Positions 15,665 through 23,562 of a stretch of 24,961 bases of DNA are shown here, piece after piece. Within the stretch, counting starts at the first letter, position 1. Every line of letters starts with the position of its first letter. Under the pieces are notes generated by a model. That model did no database searches. It had not been told where the DNA came from and worked only from the letters and a program-made list of their open reading frames with translations. The DNA comes from Hyphomicrobiales bacterium. Its GTDB lineage: Bacteria > Pseudomonadota > Alphaproteobacteria > Rhizobiales > Devosiaceae. The stretch spans positions 1 through 24,961 of the forward strand of contig JALSJY010000052.1 in NCBI GenBank assembly GCA_026989045.1, in the 5' to 3' direction. The position numbers were made by a program, and so were the translations under genes.

Positions 15665-15691
15665 GCCGAACCGAACGTTACGTTACGGCAA
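15665..15691 (+). promoter_or_regulatory. 27-bp quasi-palindromic element upstream of rpoH (copy 2)
   Basis: Exact 27-bp match, in opposite absolute orientation, to 10667-10693; relative to the gene downstream (rpoH here, cheA there) the orientation is the same. It ends 205 nt before the rpoH ATG and lies well upstream of the likely -35 box. See copy 1 for its internal structure. Confidence 0.6.
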
Positions 15692-15814
15692 ATTAATGAA
15701 TTTAAAATATGTAGTTAACTTAATAATTTTCTGATAACACCAAAAAAACATAATCAAGAAATAAACTTATTAATGTTTTAGGGGTGTAATTGAAAAAATT
15801 TAACCTACATTCTT

Positions 15815-15842
15815 TTGACTTAAGTTTTTACATATCTAGATT
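15815..15842 (+). promoter_or_regulatory. possible housekeeping promoter of rpoH
   Basis: TTGACT (15815-15820) is a near-perfect -35 box; TAGATT (15837-15842), 16 nt further on, is a fair -10 box with four of six consensus bases. It would give a leader of roughly 45-50 nt. Other spacings in this AT-rich stretch are possible, and I see no RpoH-type promoter that would suggest self-activation. Confidence 0.38.
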
Positions 15843-15896
15843 TATATTTTATCCACTCTAGCAATATTTATTGAATTTAAAAATAATGGGGGAATT

Positions 15897-16793
15897 ATGG
15901 CACAATCAAACCTGCCTGTATTAAGTTCTGATAATGGCCTAAATCGCTATTTGCAGGAAATTCGTAAATTTCCAATGCTAAAGGCTGATGAGGAATATAT
16001 GCTTGCTAAAAACTATAAAGAGCATCAGGATCCGCAATCTGCACAAAAGCTTATTACCTCACATCTTCGATTAGTGGCAAAAATCGCTATGGGTTATCGT
16101 GGTTATGGCCTACCTATTTCTGAGGTTATTTCCGAAGGGAATGTTGGTCTTATGCACGCAGTAAAGCGCTTCGAGCCAGAAAAAGGCTTTAAGCTTGCAA
16201 CCTATGCAATGTGGTGGATTAGAGCCTCAATTCAAGAATATGTTTTGCGCTCGTGGTCTTTGGTAAAAATCGGCACAACTTCTGCTCAAAAGCGCTTATT
16301 TTTCAACTTGCGCAAAGTAAAGGGACAGATTGCTGCGCTTGAAGATGGAGCAATGCACCCCGAACATATTAAACAAATTGCCGACAAGCTAAATGTAAGT
16401 GAAAAAGAAGTTGTTTCAATGAATGCTCGCCTATCTGGCGATAGTTCGCTTAATGCGCCGATGAATTCTGAAGAGGGGGCATCTGAATGGCAAGACTGGC
16501 TGATTGATAGCACTCCAGATCAAGAAACTGTGCTTGGCAATTCAGAAGAACATAATGAGCGAATGGAACTATTAAATAAAGCAATGGAAGTGTTAAATGA
16601 GCGGGAGGCAGAAATTTTTAAATCGAGACGCCTGCTTGATAAACCATTGACACTTGAACAATTAGCACAAAAATATAATGTCTCGCGTGAGCGTATTCGC
16701 CAAATTGAGGTGAGGGCGTTTGAAAAAGTGCAAGAAGCTGTAAAAGCTAGCGCACAAGAAAAAGCAAATGAGCAGGAACAAGCTAGCCTTTAG
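15897..16793 (+). CDS. rpoH: heat-shock sigma factor RpoH (sigma-32)
   Basis: Directs RNA polymerase to chaperone and protease genes under heat and envelope stress. The 298-residue protein shows region 1.2 (LNRYLQEIRKFPML), region 2 with EGNVGLMHAVKRFEPEKGFKLATYAMWWIRASIQEYV (core binding and -10 recognition), the RpoH box QKRLFFNLRKVK around residues 129-140 that separates it from RpoD, region 3, and region 4.2 with the helix-turn-helix YNVSRERIRQIEVRAFEKV. The ATG has a strong GGGGGA site. Many alphaproteobacteria carry two rpoH paralogues; which one this is cannot be told here. Its end overlaps the end of the convergent thiamine pyrophosphokinase gene by 11 nt, with no terminator between them. 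Confidence 0.97.
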   Translation: MAQSNLPVLSSDNGLNRYLQEIRKFPMLKADEEYMLAKNYKEHQDPQSAQKLITSHLRLVAKIAMGYRGYGLPISEVISEGNVGLMHAVKRFEPEKGFKLATYAMWWIRASIQEYVLRSWSLVKIGTTSAQKRLFFNLRKVKGQIAALEDGAMHPEHIKQIADKLNVSEKEVVSMNARLSGDSSLNAPMNSEEGASEWQDWLIDSTPDQETVLGNSEEHNERMELLNKAMEVLNEREAEIFKSRRLLDKPLTLEQLAQKYNVSRERIRQIEVRAFEKVQEAVKASAQEKANEQEQASL

Positions 16794-17469
16794 AAATAAG
16801 TTTGGTGATGATTATATCAAGCTTATCTCTATCCATTATCAATAAATATGGGCTTTTATCATTAGCCTTTGGCGTGATAGTAAATTGATGACTATTGGTT
16901 TTGTTTGAAGTGCCTGTTTTTATATTTGGGGCAAGAGTAATTTCATCAAGTGGGTATTTTAACCCCTTAGAGCCTTCAAATTCTATTTCACAAAATGGAT
17001 GAATAGACAAATTCTGCCCTACCCCAATTGCAAGTGAAAACTCACCGCATGCACCAAATGCCAAGTCTTTTTCATCGATTAAAATAATATGCCTATTGCA
17101 CGTATAGCGGCCAATAATATCAATTGCAGATAATGTGTGGGCAAGTCTGTTTCCACTCATGCCAAGCGCAATAGTTAAATGTGCGCTAGTTGAATAAAGG
17201 CATTTTTCAAAGTCGGTTGTTTCTTGCTCTGTAAGTTCAATCAGTCTAGTTTTTTCTGCCCAATCAGACTTATTTTTAATCGAATCCATATCACCAATAA
17301 TAGCCAAGGGAGTGATATTTAGCTTGGCGCAATATTTAGCACCGCCATCGGCTGCAATTATGGTTGCGCCATTTTTATGCAATTTAAGCAATAGTTTTTT
17401 ACTCACTCGCCCAGCGCCAACCAGCACTAAAATGCCATCAATTTTAAAATGTAAATTCTGTGCTTGCAC
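16783..17469 (-). CDS. thiN: thiamine pyrophosphokinase (thiamine diphosphokinase)
   Basis: Makes the cofactor thiamine diphosphate from thiamine and ATP. From a GTG at 17469 the product has 228 residues. The N-terminal catalytic domain shows ATIIAADGGAKYC, IGDMDSI, the substrate-binding QETTDFEKCL and ALGMSGNRLAHTLSAI, followed by the C-terminal beta-sandwich. The GTG start is chosen because a perfect AAGGAG lies 6 nt upstream; an ATG at 17499 would put that site inside the gene and add ten residues not expected in the family. It is divergent from the thiB-thiP-thiQ importer across the TPP riboswitch, which faces the importer only. Its end overlaps the end of rpoH by 11 nt. The symbol thiN is used for this family in some annotations; tnr or tpk in others. 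Confidence 0.9.
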   Translation of the reverse strand: MQAQNLHFKIDGILVLVGAGRVSKKLLLKLHKNGATIIAADGGAKYCAKLNITPLAIIGDMDSIKNKSDWAEKTRLIELTEQETTDFEKCLYSTSAHLTIALGMSGNRLAHTLSAIDIIGRYTCNRHIILIDEKDLAFGACGEFSLAIGVGQNLSIHPFCEIEFEGSKGLKYPLDEITLAPNIKTGTSNKTNSHQFTITPKANDKSPYLLIMDRDKLDIIITKLISKG

Positions 17470-17475
17470 AATAAA

Positions 17476-17481
17476 CTCCTT
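17476..17481 (-). promoter_or_regulatory. ribosome-binding site fixing the GTG start of thiN
   Basis: AAGGAG on the reverse strand, 6 nt before the GTG at 17469-17467. It decides between this GTG and the upstream ATG at 17499. Confidence 0.85.
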
Positions 17482-17499
17482 ACAAGTAATGTTTAGCAA

Positions 17500-17582
17500 T
17501 CTCGCTGGGGTGCAACAAGACTTGTTGCTGAGAAAAACCCATTGAACCTGAACCAGATTATACTGGCGGAGGAAGTTCGAGA
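17500..17582 (+). ncRNA. TPP riboswitch (THI element)
   Basis: The conserved TPP aptamer is easy to follow: P1 arms TCTCG (17500-17504) and CGAGA (17578-17582); GGGGT pairing with ACCC (P2); an extended P3 hairpin GCAACAA-GAC-TTGTTGC (17512-17528); the invariant CTGAGA (17528-17533); then TTGAACCTGAACCAG, ATTATA and CTGGCGGAGG, the pyrophosphate-sensing arm. It lies 89 nt upstream of thiB on the same strand, so it should lower import when TPP is plentiful. The expression platform is unclear: AAGCAAAAGC (17583-17592) can pair with GCTTTAGCTT (17615-17624), and ATCTTTT/AAAAGAT (17630-17646) forms another hairpin with a T-run at 17655-17660, so either termination or start-site masking is possible. 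Confidence 0.95.
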
Positions 17583-17671
17583 AGCAAAAGCTTATGCTAA
17601 CTTTGTTTGGCCTTGCTTTAGCTTAACTCATCTTTTTTCAAAAGATAATCGTAATTTTTTGAAGAAGAATA

Positions 17672-18667
17672 ATGATTAAACAATTTTTTGCAGCAATTTT
17701 ATTGAGCTTAATATTTGCCATACCCGCCCATTCACAAGAAAAAAGCATACTAACCATTTATACCTATGATTCATTTTCATCTGAATGGGGCCCAGGGCCC
17801 GCGCTGAAAACAGAATTTGAAAAAACTTGCAACTGCACCCTTAAATGGGTCAGCGCCTCAAGCTCAATTTCTGCTTTACGTAAAATTCAGCTTGAGGGCG
17901 ATAAAAGCAAGGCCGATATTTTACTTGGACTTGATAGCTCAATTATTTCAAAGGGTGAAACCACTAGCTTATTTGCAAACCATGGGGTTGATGAAAATGA
18001 TATTATGCTGCCAAATGATTGGCGCTCTGATATTTTTATTCCCTTTGATTATGGCTATTTTGCTTTTATTTATAATAGCGAAAAACTAAAAAATCCTCCC
18101 TCCTCTTTTGTTGAATTGGCTAATATGGGTGATGATTTTAAAATCCTTATTCAAGACCCGCGCTCCTCAACCCCCGGCTTTGGTTTAATGCTTTGGCTTA
18201 GGGCTGCTTATGGTGAAAAAAGCAATGAGATGTGGGCGAATATTGCACCGCATATTATTACCGTCACGCGCTCTTGGGGTGAGGCATATAGCTTATTTCT
18301 TAAAGATGAGGCAGACATGGTTTTAAGCTATTCTACTTCACCTGCTTATCATAAATTTGCTGAAGATGATGAGCGATATAAGGCTGCAAATTTTACTGAG
18401 GGTCATTATTTACAAATTGAAGTGGCAGGAATTTTAGCAAAATCTAAAAATAAAAGTTTAGCAAAAGAGTTTCTTGAATTCCTAATTTCTAAAAAAGCCC
18501 AAGAGATAATTCCAACCACAAATTGGATGTTTCCAGTTGTTGATATTGGCCTGCCAGAAAGTTTTGATGGGCTTATTTCACCCCACGATGTTTTGATGTT
18601 TGATGGCAAAGAAATTGAAAAAAACAGCCAAAAATGGATTGATGAAATGTTTAAATCAATAGAGTGA
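17672..18667 (+). CDS. thiB: thiamine/TPP ABC transporter substrate-binding protein ThiB
   Basis: Periplasmic binding protein that captures thiamine, its monophosphate and TPP. The 331-residue precursor has a signal peptide (1-21, cleavage after AHS) and a type II binding-protein fold: LTIYTYDSFSSEWGPGPALKTEFEKTCNC, ADILLGLDSS, FDYGYFAFIYN, the hinge segment RSSTPGFGLMLWLRAAYG, and WMFPVVDIGLPESF near the end. All are typical of ThiB. A GAAGAAG site precedes the ATG. It is the first gene after the TPP riboswitch and ends one nucleotide before thiP. Confidence 0.94.
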   Translation: MIKQFFAAILLSLIFAIPAHSQEKSILTIYTYDSFSSEWGPGPALKTEFEKTCNCTLKWVSASSSISALRKIQLEGDKSKADILLGLDSSIISKGETTSLFANHGVDENDIMLPNDWRSDIFIPFDYGYFAFIYNSEKLKNPPSSFVELANMGDDFKILIQDPRSSTPGFGLMLWLRAAYGEKSNEMWANIAPHIITVTRSWGEAYSLFLKDEADMVLSYSTSPAYHKFAEDDERYKAANFTEGHYLQIEVAGILAKSKNKSLAKEFLEFLISKKAQEIIPTTNWMFPVVDIGLPESFDGLISPHDVLMFDGKEIEKNSQKWIDEMFKSIE

Positions 18668-18668
18668 T

Positions 18669-20237
18669 ATGGAATTAAATAGCCGCAAAATTACTGGAAT
18701 TTTTATTAGCGCTTTAACTGGAATATTAGTTTTTGCAATATTTTTTATGCTTTTAAAAAATTCACCCTCTGGTGCAAAAGCTATTCGAGCAGATGTTTTT
18801 TCTTTGCTAAGTAAAAGCGCTTTTCAAGCATTTTTAAGCGTTATATTTTCGCTTTTCTTTGGTATTTTACTAGCTTGGTGTCTCAATAGATTGCGCTTTA
18901 AGGGGCGTAATATTCTTATTGGGCTTTTTGCCGCCGCTATTATCACACCAGGGTTAGTGCTTAGCGTTGGCTTGATTGAGGTTTGGGGGCGGGCTGGCTT
19001 TGTAAATAATATTTTAGGGAGTTTGGGGCTTAAGCCTATTGGTTCAATTTTTGGCCTGCATGGCATAGTTTTAGCTCATACAATTTTAAGCGGTGCATTT
19101 GTTGCAACAATGGTTTTAACCCGCTTAAATGCCATACCAACCAAAATATTAAAAACCGGCCAGAGCCTTGGCCTAAGCGCTTGGCACAGATTTTTAATAA
19201 TTGACTGGCCAGCAATATCTGGCGCTTTGCCTTCGCTTGGCGCTATAATTTTCCTGTTATCTTTCACCTCTTTTCCTATAATATTATTGCTTGGCGGAGG
19301 GCCAGCAAACCAGACACTTGAGGTGGCAATATATTCAGCAATGCGATTAGATTTTGATTTAAATTATGCCGCTCAACTAGCCTTAATTCAGCTTGTCATT
19401 TGCTTTTTTATTGTCTTACCAAGTATTTTTTATCTGCCACAAATTGCAAGCGCTGGAAAAACCCAAAAGCTAAAATGGTTTGATTCTAAACCAGTTATAT
19501 ATCTACAGACGGGGATTTTAATTATCTGCTCTTTGATTTTTTTAAGTCCTCTTATTGCTGTTTTATTTGATGGGCTGGGTAAAAATTTAATTATAGTTTT
19601 TTCAAAAGCTAGTTTTTGGAAGGCAGGCCTAACTAGCTTAATCATTGGAATTTTTAGTGCTATATTAAACTTAGCGTTAGCCTTGGCGCTTTGCTTTGCT
19701 AGGGCTGAAATAAAAAATAAAACCTTAAGGGCTATTTTTTACGTCCCCGTATTTGCTTTTATGATTGTGCCTGCCGTGGTTTTATCATTGGGTCTATTTA
19801 TTGGTATAAGAGATTTGAATATTGAGCCAGTCGTTGCTGCTCCATTTGTGCTTATTCTGGCCAATGCGTTATTAGCATTACCGTTTAGTGTTGCCATTCT
19901 TTCACCACCAATCGAAGCTGCAAATTTTAGATATTCTAAATTAACTAAATCGCTAAATCTATCTGGTTTTCGTCGCTTTAAGGCGATTGAATGGCCTATG
20001 TTGGGGTCAGAAATTGGCGTGGTGCTAGCGCTAACCTTTTGTTTTTCTCTTGGTGATTTAGGCATTATTTCATTATTTGGAACAGATGATTTTGCAACCT
20101 TGCCTTGGTTGATGGTGCGGGCAGTTGGCGCATATAGAAATAATGATGCCAGTGCTATTGCTGCAATTATGCTAATTTTAGCCTTAGTAGTTTTTTGGCT
20201 TTTACCAAAAATAATGAAGAGATTTGCAGATGCTTAA
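18669..20237 (+). CDS. thiP: thiamine/TPP ABC transporter permease ThiP
   Basis: A 522-residue inner-membrane permease made of two fused halves, each with about six membrane segments, as is usual for ThiP. The first half carries the ATPase-docking loop around SLGLSAWHRFLIIDWPAISGAL and the second the matching loop around SLNLSGFRRFKAIEWPMLGSEI. Large hydrophobic blocks lie between. The ATG is one nucleotide after the thiB stop codon and the stop overlaps the thiQ start, so the three genes form a tight operon under the TPP riboswitch. Confidence 0.93.
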   Translation: MELNSRKITGIFISALTGILVFAIFFMLLKNSPSGAKAIRADVFSLLSKSAFQAFLSVIFSLFFGILLAWCLNRLRFKGRNILIGLFAAAIITPGLVLSVGLIEVWGRAGFVNNILGSLGLKPIGSIFGLHGIVLAHTILSGAFVATMVLTRLNAIPTKILKTGQSLGLSAWHRFLIIDWPAISGALPSLGAIIFLLSFTSFPIILLLGGGPANQTLEVAIYSAMRLDFDLNYAAQLALIQLVICFFIVLPSIFYLPQIASAGKTQKLKWFDSKPVIYLQTGILIICSLIFLSPLIAVLFDGLGKNLIIVFSKASFWKAGLTSLIIGIFSAILNLALALALCFARAEIKNKTLRAIFYVPVFAFMIVPAVVLSLGLFIGIRDLNIEPVVAAPFVLILANALLALPFSVAILSPPIEAANFRYSKLTKSLNLSGFRRFKAIEWPMLGSEIGVVLALTFCFSLGDLGIISLFGTDDFATLPWLMVRAVGAYRNNDASAIAAIMLILALVVFWLLPKIMKRFADA

Positions 20238-20874
20238 AATTGATAATATTGAATTTTCTTACCCTGAACAAACAAGCCCATTTTGTTTTAATCTTGAACT
20301 TAAAGCAGGTGAAATAATACTAATAAGCGGAATAAGCGGGGCAGGAAAATCTACCTTACTTGATTTAATTGCTGGCTTTTTAGATATAGAAAAAGGATCA
20401 ATAATATTAGATGGTTTTGATATTAGCTCTCTAAAACCTCAACAGCGCCCAGTATCAATTCTGTTGCAAAGTGATAATTTATTTGAACATTTAAGCGTTA
20501 GAAAAAATCTGGCTTTAGCTCTGCCAGCAAAAACCTCCGCTATTTTGTTAAATGAAAAGGTTAAACAATCATTGGCTGAGGTAGGCTTGCAAGATTTTAT
20601 TGATAAAAAGGTAGCTTTTCTTTCTGGCGGACAGAAACAGCGGGTGGCATTAGCCAGAACATTATTATTAAACAGGAAGATATTATTACTTGATGAGCCA
20701 TTTAGCGCACTTGATGAAAAGGCAGCAAACGCTATGCGCGAGTTATTAAAAAAACTGGTCAAAGAATATTCTTGGCACACAATTATTGTCAGTCACAATT
20801 TAACTGACATTAAGAACCTTAATGCCAGCCATTATATTTTAGCTAATAATCAGCTTACAAAAACAGCAAGCTAG
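20230..20874 (+). CDS. thiQ: thiamine/TPP ABC transporter ATP-binding protein ThiQ
   Basis: Energises the ThiBPQ importer from the cytoplasmic side. The product (214 residues from the ATG at 20230) has Walker A GISGAGKSTL, a Q-loop at LLQSDNLFEHLSV, the signature LSGGQKQRVALART, Walker B ILLLDEPFSALDE and the switch His in IIVSHN. It is short for an ABC ATPase but normal for ThiQ. The ATG overlaps the last 8 nt of thiP (ATGCTTAA); a TTG two codons earlier is possible but less likely. It stops 5 nt before the end of the convergent acidic membrane protein gene, leaving no room for a terminator between them. Confidence 0.94.
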   Translation: MLKIDNIEFSYPEQTSPFCFNLELKAGEIILISGISGAGKSTLLDLIAGFLDIEKGSIILDGFDISSLKPQQRPVSILLQSDNLFEHLSVRKNLALALPAKTSAILLNEKVKQSLAEVGLQDFIDKKVAFLSGGQKQRVALARTLLLNRKILLLDEPFSALDEKAANAMRELLKKLVKEYSWHTIIVSHNLTDIKNLNASHYILANNQLTKTAS

Positions 20875-20879
20875 CCATT

Positions 20880-23492
20880 TTATTGTGAATTAGTAGCTGG
20901 TGTAGTAGAGGCATTTTTATCTGCATCTTCCCAAATTTTGAATACCTCATCAAACATTGCCTGCGCTGCTCCATCTTTTTCAAATGTGATTATGGCGCGT
21001 TTTCCTGTTCCGTAAACAAGAGCGATATCTAACCATTTTTGCGTCTTTAGCAGCTTAGTATTTTTAATCACGTCTTGATCTGCTGCACTAAGCGCAAACA
21101 GAAATGAATTTTTTACTACACGTGCAGATGCACCAATTAACGGAGAACCTTGCACTAATTCTTCATTTTTCAACAGAATGCCCGGCAAACCTTCAATTGA
21201 TCCGCCAGAGAAAGTCTCACTAGTTTCAAAATTAACTTCCATCAAATGAGAGGCTGGCAGGCTTTGATCAGAGTTTCTTCTAATAAGCAATTCGACATTA
21301 AGATTTCTAGCAGGAATATTTGCTTTTGCTAATAAAATTGGCAAACCTAATTCATCAACACCACGCGACCAAGCAACCGAGCCTGAATATGGAACAGCCC
21401 CAATTGTTCCCTCTGAAGAAGCTTCTAATAATAGTGATTGCGCCCCTCCAATCTCAGTGACATTATCAGCCACCTCACTCGTAGCACTTTCAAGCTCACC
21501 TGCTGGCTCAACAGGGGTTAATGTTTCTTGCGTTGAAAGGCGCTCTTCATTTTTCTCGCCATTTTGTAAAGAATTTGCTTGGGCAACATCAGTTGCTTGG
21601 ATTTCTTGCGGATTATCTAACAGGCTTCCCTCATTAGCTAAACGCTCTTCATCAAGCCTCTCTTCTACTGGGACAACAACATTAGGTGTGGCCTGAGTAT
21701 TACCTGGCCCAGTTGCATCTACCTCATTAGAATTTTGATCTGGCGTGACATCGCGCACATTTGTTGCACCATTTGGTGTGTCATCAACTGCAGGGGTTTT
21801 TGTTGCATTATTTGCTTCAGCGACAGCCTCTTTGTTTGCCTCTTCAGCAACTTGAGTTGATTCTCCAAACATTGCTTCAGGGCTGATATAGCCCTGTTTA
21901 ATTGCCCAATAACCTGCTAGCGCTACTCCTAAAAGTAAAAGCAATAATAAAAATAAGAAAGTAGTTAGAGCGTTTGACCTCTTTGCCATCTCTGGTGAAA
22001 TATCTTTATCGATAATATCTTTATCATTTTGGAGTAGCAAAGGTTTTTGATCTTCATTTTCCACACTAGGAGCATCTTCAATTTTTTCACCGCGCGCAGC
22101 GCGATCCAATGTTTCAATTGCTTTATCAATTGTTGTTTGAGAATCAACTAATTGCTTGTCATCAATTATATCATCATTGATAATTTCAACATCAACTTCA
22201 CTAGATTTTGCAACATCAATATTAACAATATCTACTTCAGGTATTTCTGCCTTGTCTAAGTCTGTTTTGTGTAAATCTATTTCTGGTGCTTTTGCCTTTT
22301 CAGAAACATTAGTAGCTTGCTTTGCTTGCGCAATAACATCATCTATTGATGAGAGAGCGTCATCTTTTATTTCTTTTTCTTCATCAGCTTCTAAATCTAA
22401 ATTTATTGCTTTGACTTCATCTACAACATCACCTTCAGATTTAGCAGATGCTTCAGTCCCCTCTTCTTTTACTTCCTCTTTTTGGGTTTCTATCTCACTT
22501 GAAACTGTAATTTCATCATCAGATTCTTGGACTATATCCTCATCAGTTTTAATAAAATCTTTTGCTTGGCCAATCCAATTTTCTCGCTCGATACGCCCCT
22601 TAAAAGATAAAGCTTCATCAACATCAATAATATCTTTATCAGAAAAAGCGGCAATTTGAGCAAATTGAATAATTCCTAATTCATGTAGTTTCTCTTCTAG
22701 TTTTGGACCAATGCCAGAAATTTTTTGCAAATCATCGACCTCACCATCAGGTTTAGCAAATGATATAGAGCCATTTTTTTCTTCCTCTGGCTCAGCATCA
22801 GGCGCTACACCATCATCTTTTGCAATTTCAATATCTGCTGGCTCTACGACTTTCTCTAACTCAATTTCAACTTTTTTAGCTTCTTCTAAGGCTTTTGCTT
22901 CTGCCGCAACTTGTTCTGCTTCTACCTCTTGCAAGGCGTTTTCTTCTTCTATTGCCTCTTGTAAGGATTTTTCTTGTTTTGCTTTTGTTTCTGACAGAAT
23001 TTCTTCTTCTTGTGCTTCAGCCTCTCTTTTTGTCTTCTCCTCTGCCTCAGCCTGTTTAGCTTTTATTTCGGCCTCAAGTGCCTCAGCCTCTCTTGCTGCC
23101 ACTTCTGCTGCCACTTCTGCTTCTTTTGCTTCTTCTTTTATTTTTACTTCTTCTTGAGCGTTTGCCTCTGTTGCTGCCTCTTCAGCCTCTATTGCTTCTT
23201 TTTTAGCTTCTCTTTGTGCTTGTTCTTGTTGCTCTTCAAGCCTTGCTACTTCTTCGCGCTGTTTTAATGCAGCCAACAATTCTTCTGTTGCATCTTCTTC
23301 TACCTGACGAATGCAATCTTCAAGCTCTAAGCGATGTTTAGTAATTTCACGGGCAGGAAGTGGTGGCACAATGGCTCGCAATTGAGCAACCAAAGCCGTG
23401 CGGGCTTTTTCATAAACCTTACGGCGTGACGCACCATTATTTTCTGGCAAGCTATCTACTGCCTGTTTTAAAAGTCCCCGATAATCAGCCAT
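20880..23492 (-). CDS. large acidic membrane protein with central H3TH (helix-hairpin-helix) domain
   Basis: The function is unknown. From the ATG at 23492 the product has 870 residues. Residues 1-75 are a conserved helical domain (DYRGLLKQAVDSLP, SRRKVYEKARTALVAQLR), which I recall at the start of rhizobial membrane proteins of this type. Residues 75-220 are an Ala/Glu/Lys-rich coiled coil. Residues 254-312 form an H3TH module of the COG3743 type (LQKISGIGPKLEEKLHELGI, then FAQIAAF, DVDEALSFKGRIERENWIGQA). A long acidic disordered stretch follows, then one membrane helix at about 507-532 (TTFLFLLLLLLLGVALAGYWAI), a disordered Asn/Thr/Glu stretch, and a C-terminal beta-rich domain (about 690-860) with VPYSGSVAWSRG and KRAIITFEKDG. 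GTG at 23504 is an alternative start, four residues longer. It follows purA by 70 nt on the same strand. Confidence 0.85.
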   Translation of the reverse strand: MADYRGLLKQAVDSLPENNGASRRKVYEKARTALVAQLRAIVPPLPAREITKHRLELEDCIRQVEEDATEELLAALKQREEVARLEEQQEQAQREAKKEAIEAEEAATEANAQEEVKIKEEAKEAEVAAEVAAREAEALEAEIKAKQAEAEEKTKREAEAQEEEILSETKAKQEKSLQEAIEEENALQEVEAEQVAAEAKALEEAKKVEIELEKVVEPADIEIAKDDGVAPDAEPEEEKNGSISFAKPDGEVDDLQKISGIGPKLEEKLHELGIIQFAQIAAFSDKDIIDVDEALSFKGRIERENWIGQAKDFIKTDEDIVQESDDEITVSSEIETQKEEVKEEGTEASAKSEGDVVDEVKAINLDLEADEEKEIKDDALSSIDDVIAQAKQATNVSEKAKAPEIDLHKTDLDKAEIPEVDIVNIDVAKSSEVDVEIINDDIIDDKQLVDSQTTIDKAIETLDRAARGEKIEDAPSVENEDQKPLLLQNDKDIIDKDISPEMAKRSNALTTFLFLLLLLLLGVALAGYWAIKQGYISPEAMFGESTQVAEEANKEAVAEANNATKTPAVDDTPNGATNVRDVTPDQNSNEVDATGPGNTQATPNVVVPVEERLDEERLANEGSLLDNPQEIQATDVAQANSLQNGEKNEERLSTQETLTPVEPAGELESATSEVADNVTEIGGAQSLLLEASSEGTIGAVPYSGSVAWSRGVDELGLPILLAKANIPARNLNVELLIRRNSDQSLPASHLMEVNFETSETFSGGSIEGLPGILLKNEELVQGSPLIGASARVVKNSFLFALSAADQDVIKNTKLLKTQKWLDIALVYGTGKRAIITFEKDGAAQAMFDEVFKIWEDADKNASTTPATNSQ

Positions 23493-23562
23493 AATACTCA
23501 ACACTCATTTTTGATCAAATCCTCTTTTACATAAAATAGCATAAGCTAATATTCTAAACACT

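Larger units (their letters stand above)
15571..15896. other. 326-nt non-coding region between rluD and rpoH
   Basis: No gene is visible. From left to right it holds a stem-loop (15589-15616), the 27-bp element shared with the cheA upstream region (15665-15691), about 120 nt of AT-rich DNA, and a possible rpoH promoter (15815-15842). The ribosome-binding site GGGGGA precedes the rpoH start. Confidence 0.7.

Noticed and set aside
10667..15691. Composite transposon bounded by the two inverted 27-bp copies
   Set aside because: The DNA between holds only conserved alphaproteobacterial core genes (chpT, eipA, rluD) and no transposase. There are no target-site duplications in the flanking bases.
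22830..23250. Possible tandem DNA repeats in the Ala/Glu-rich region
   Set aside because: The codons recur because of composition (Glu, Ala, Lys), but I found no fixed-length repeat unit, unlike in 13144-13773.
22711..23267. Ser/Ala- and Cys/Phe-rich forward frames opposite the acidic membrane protein
   Set aside because: They are the mirror of the Ala/Glu-rich coiled coil on the true strand; the bias is a reading-frame artefact.
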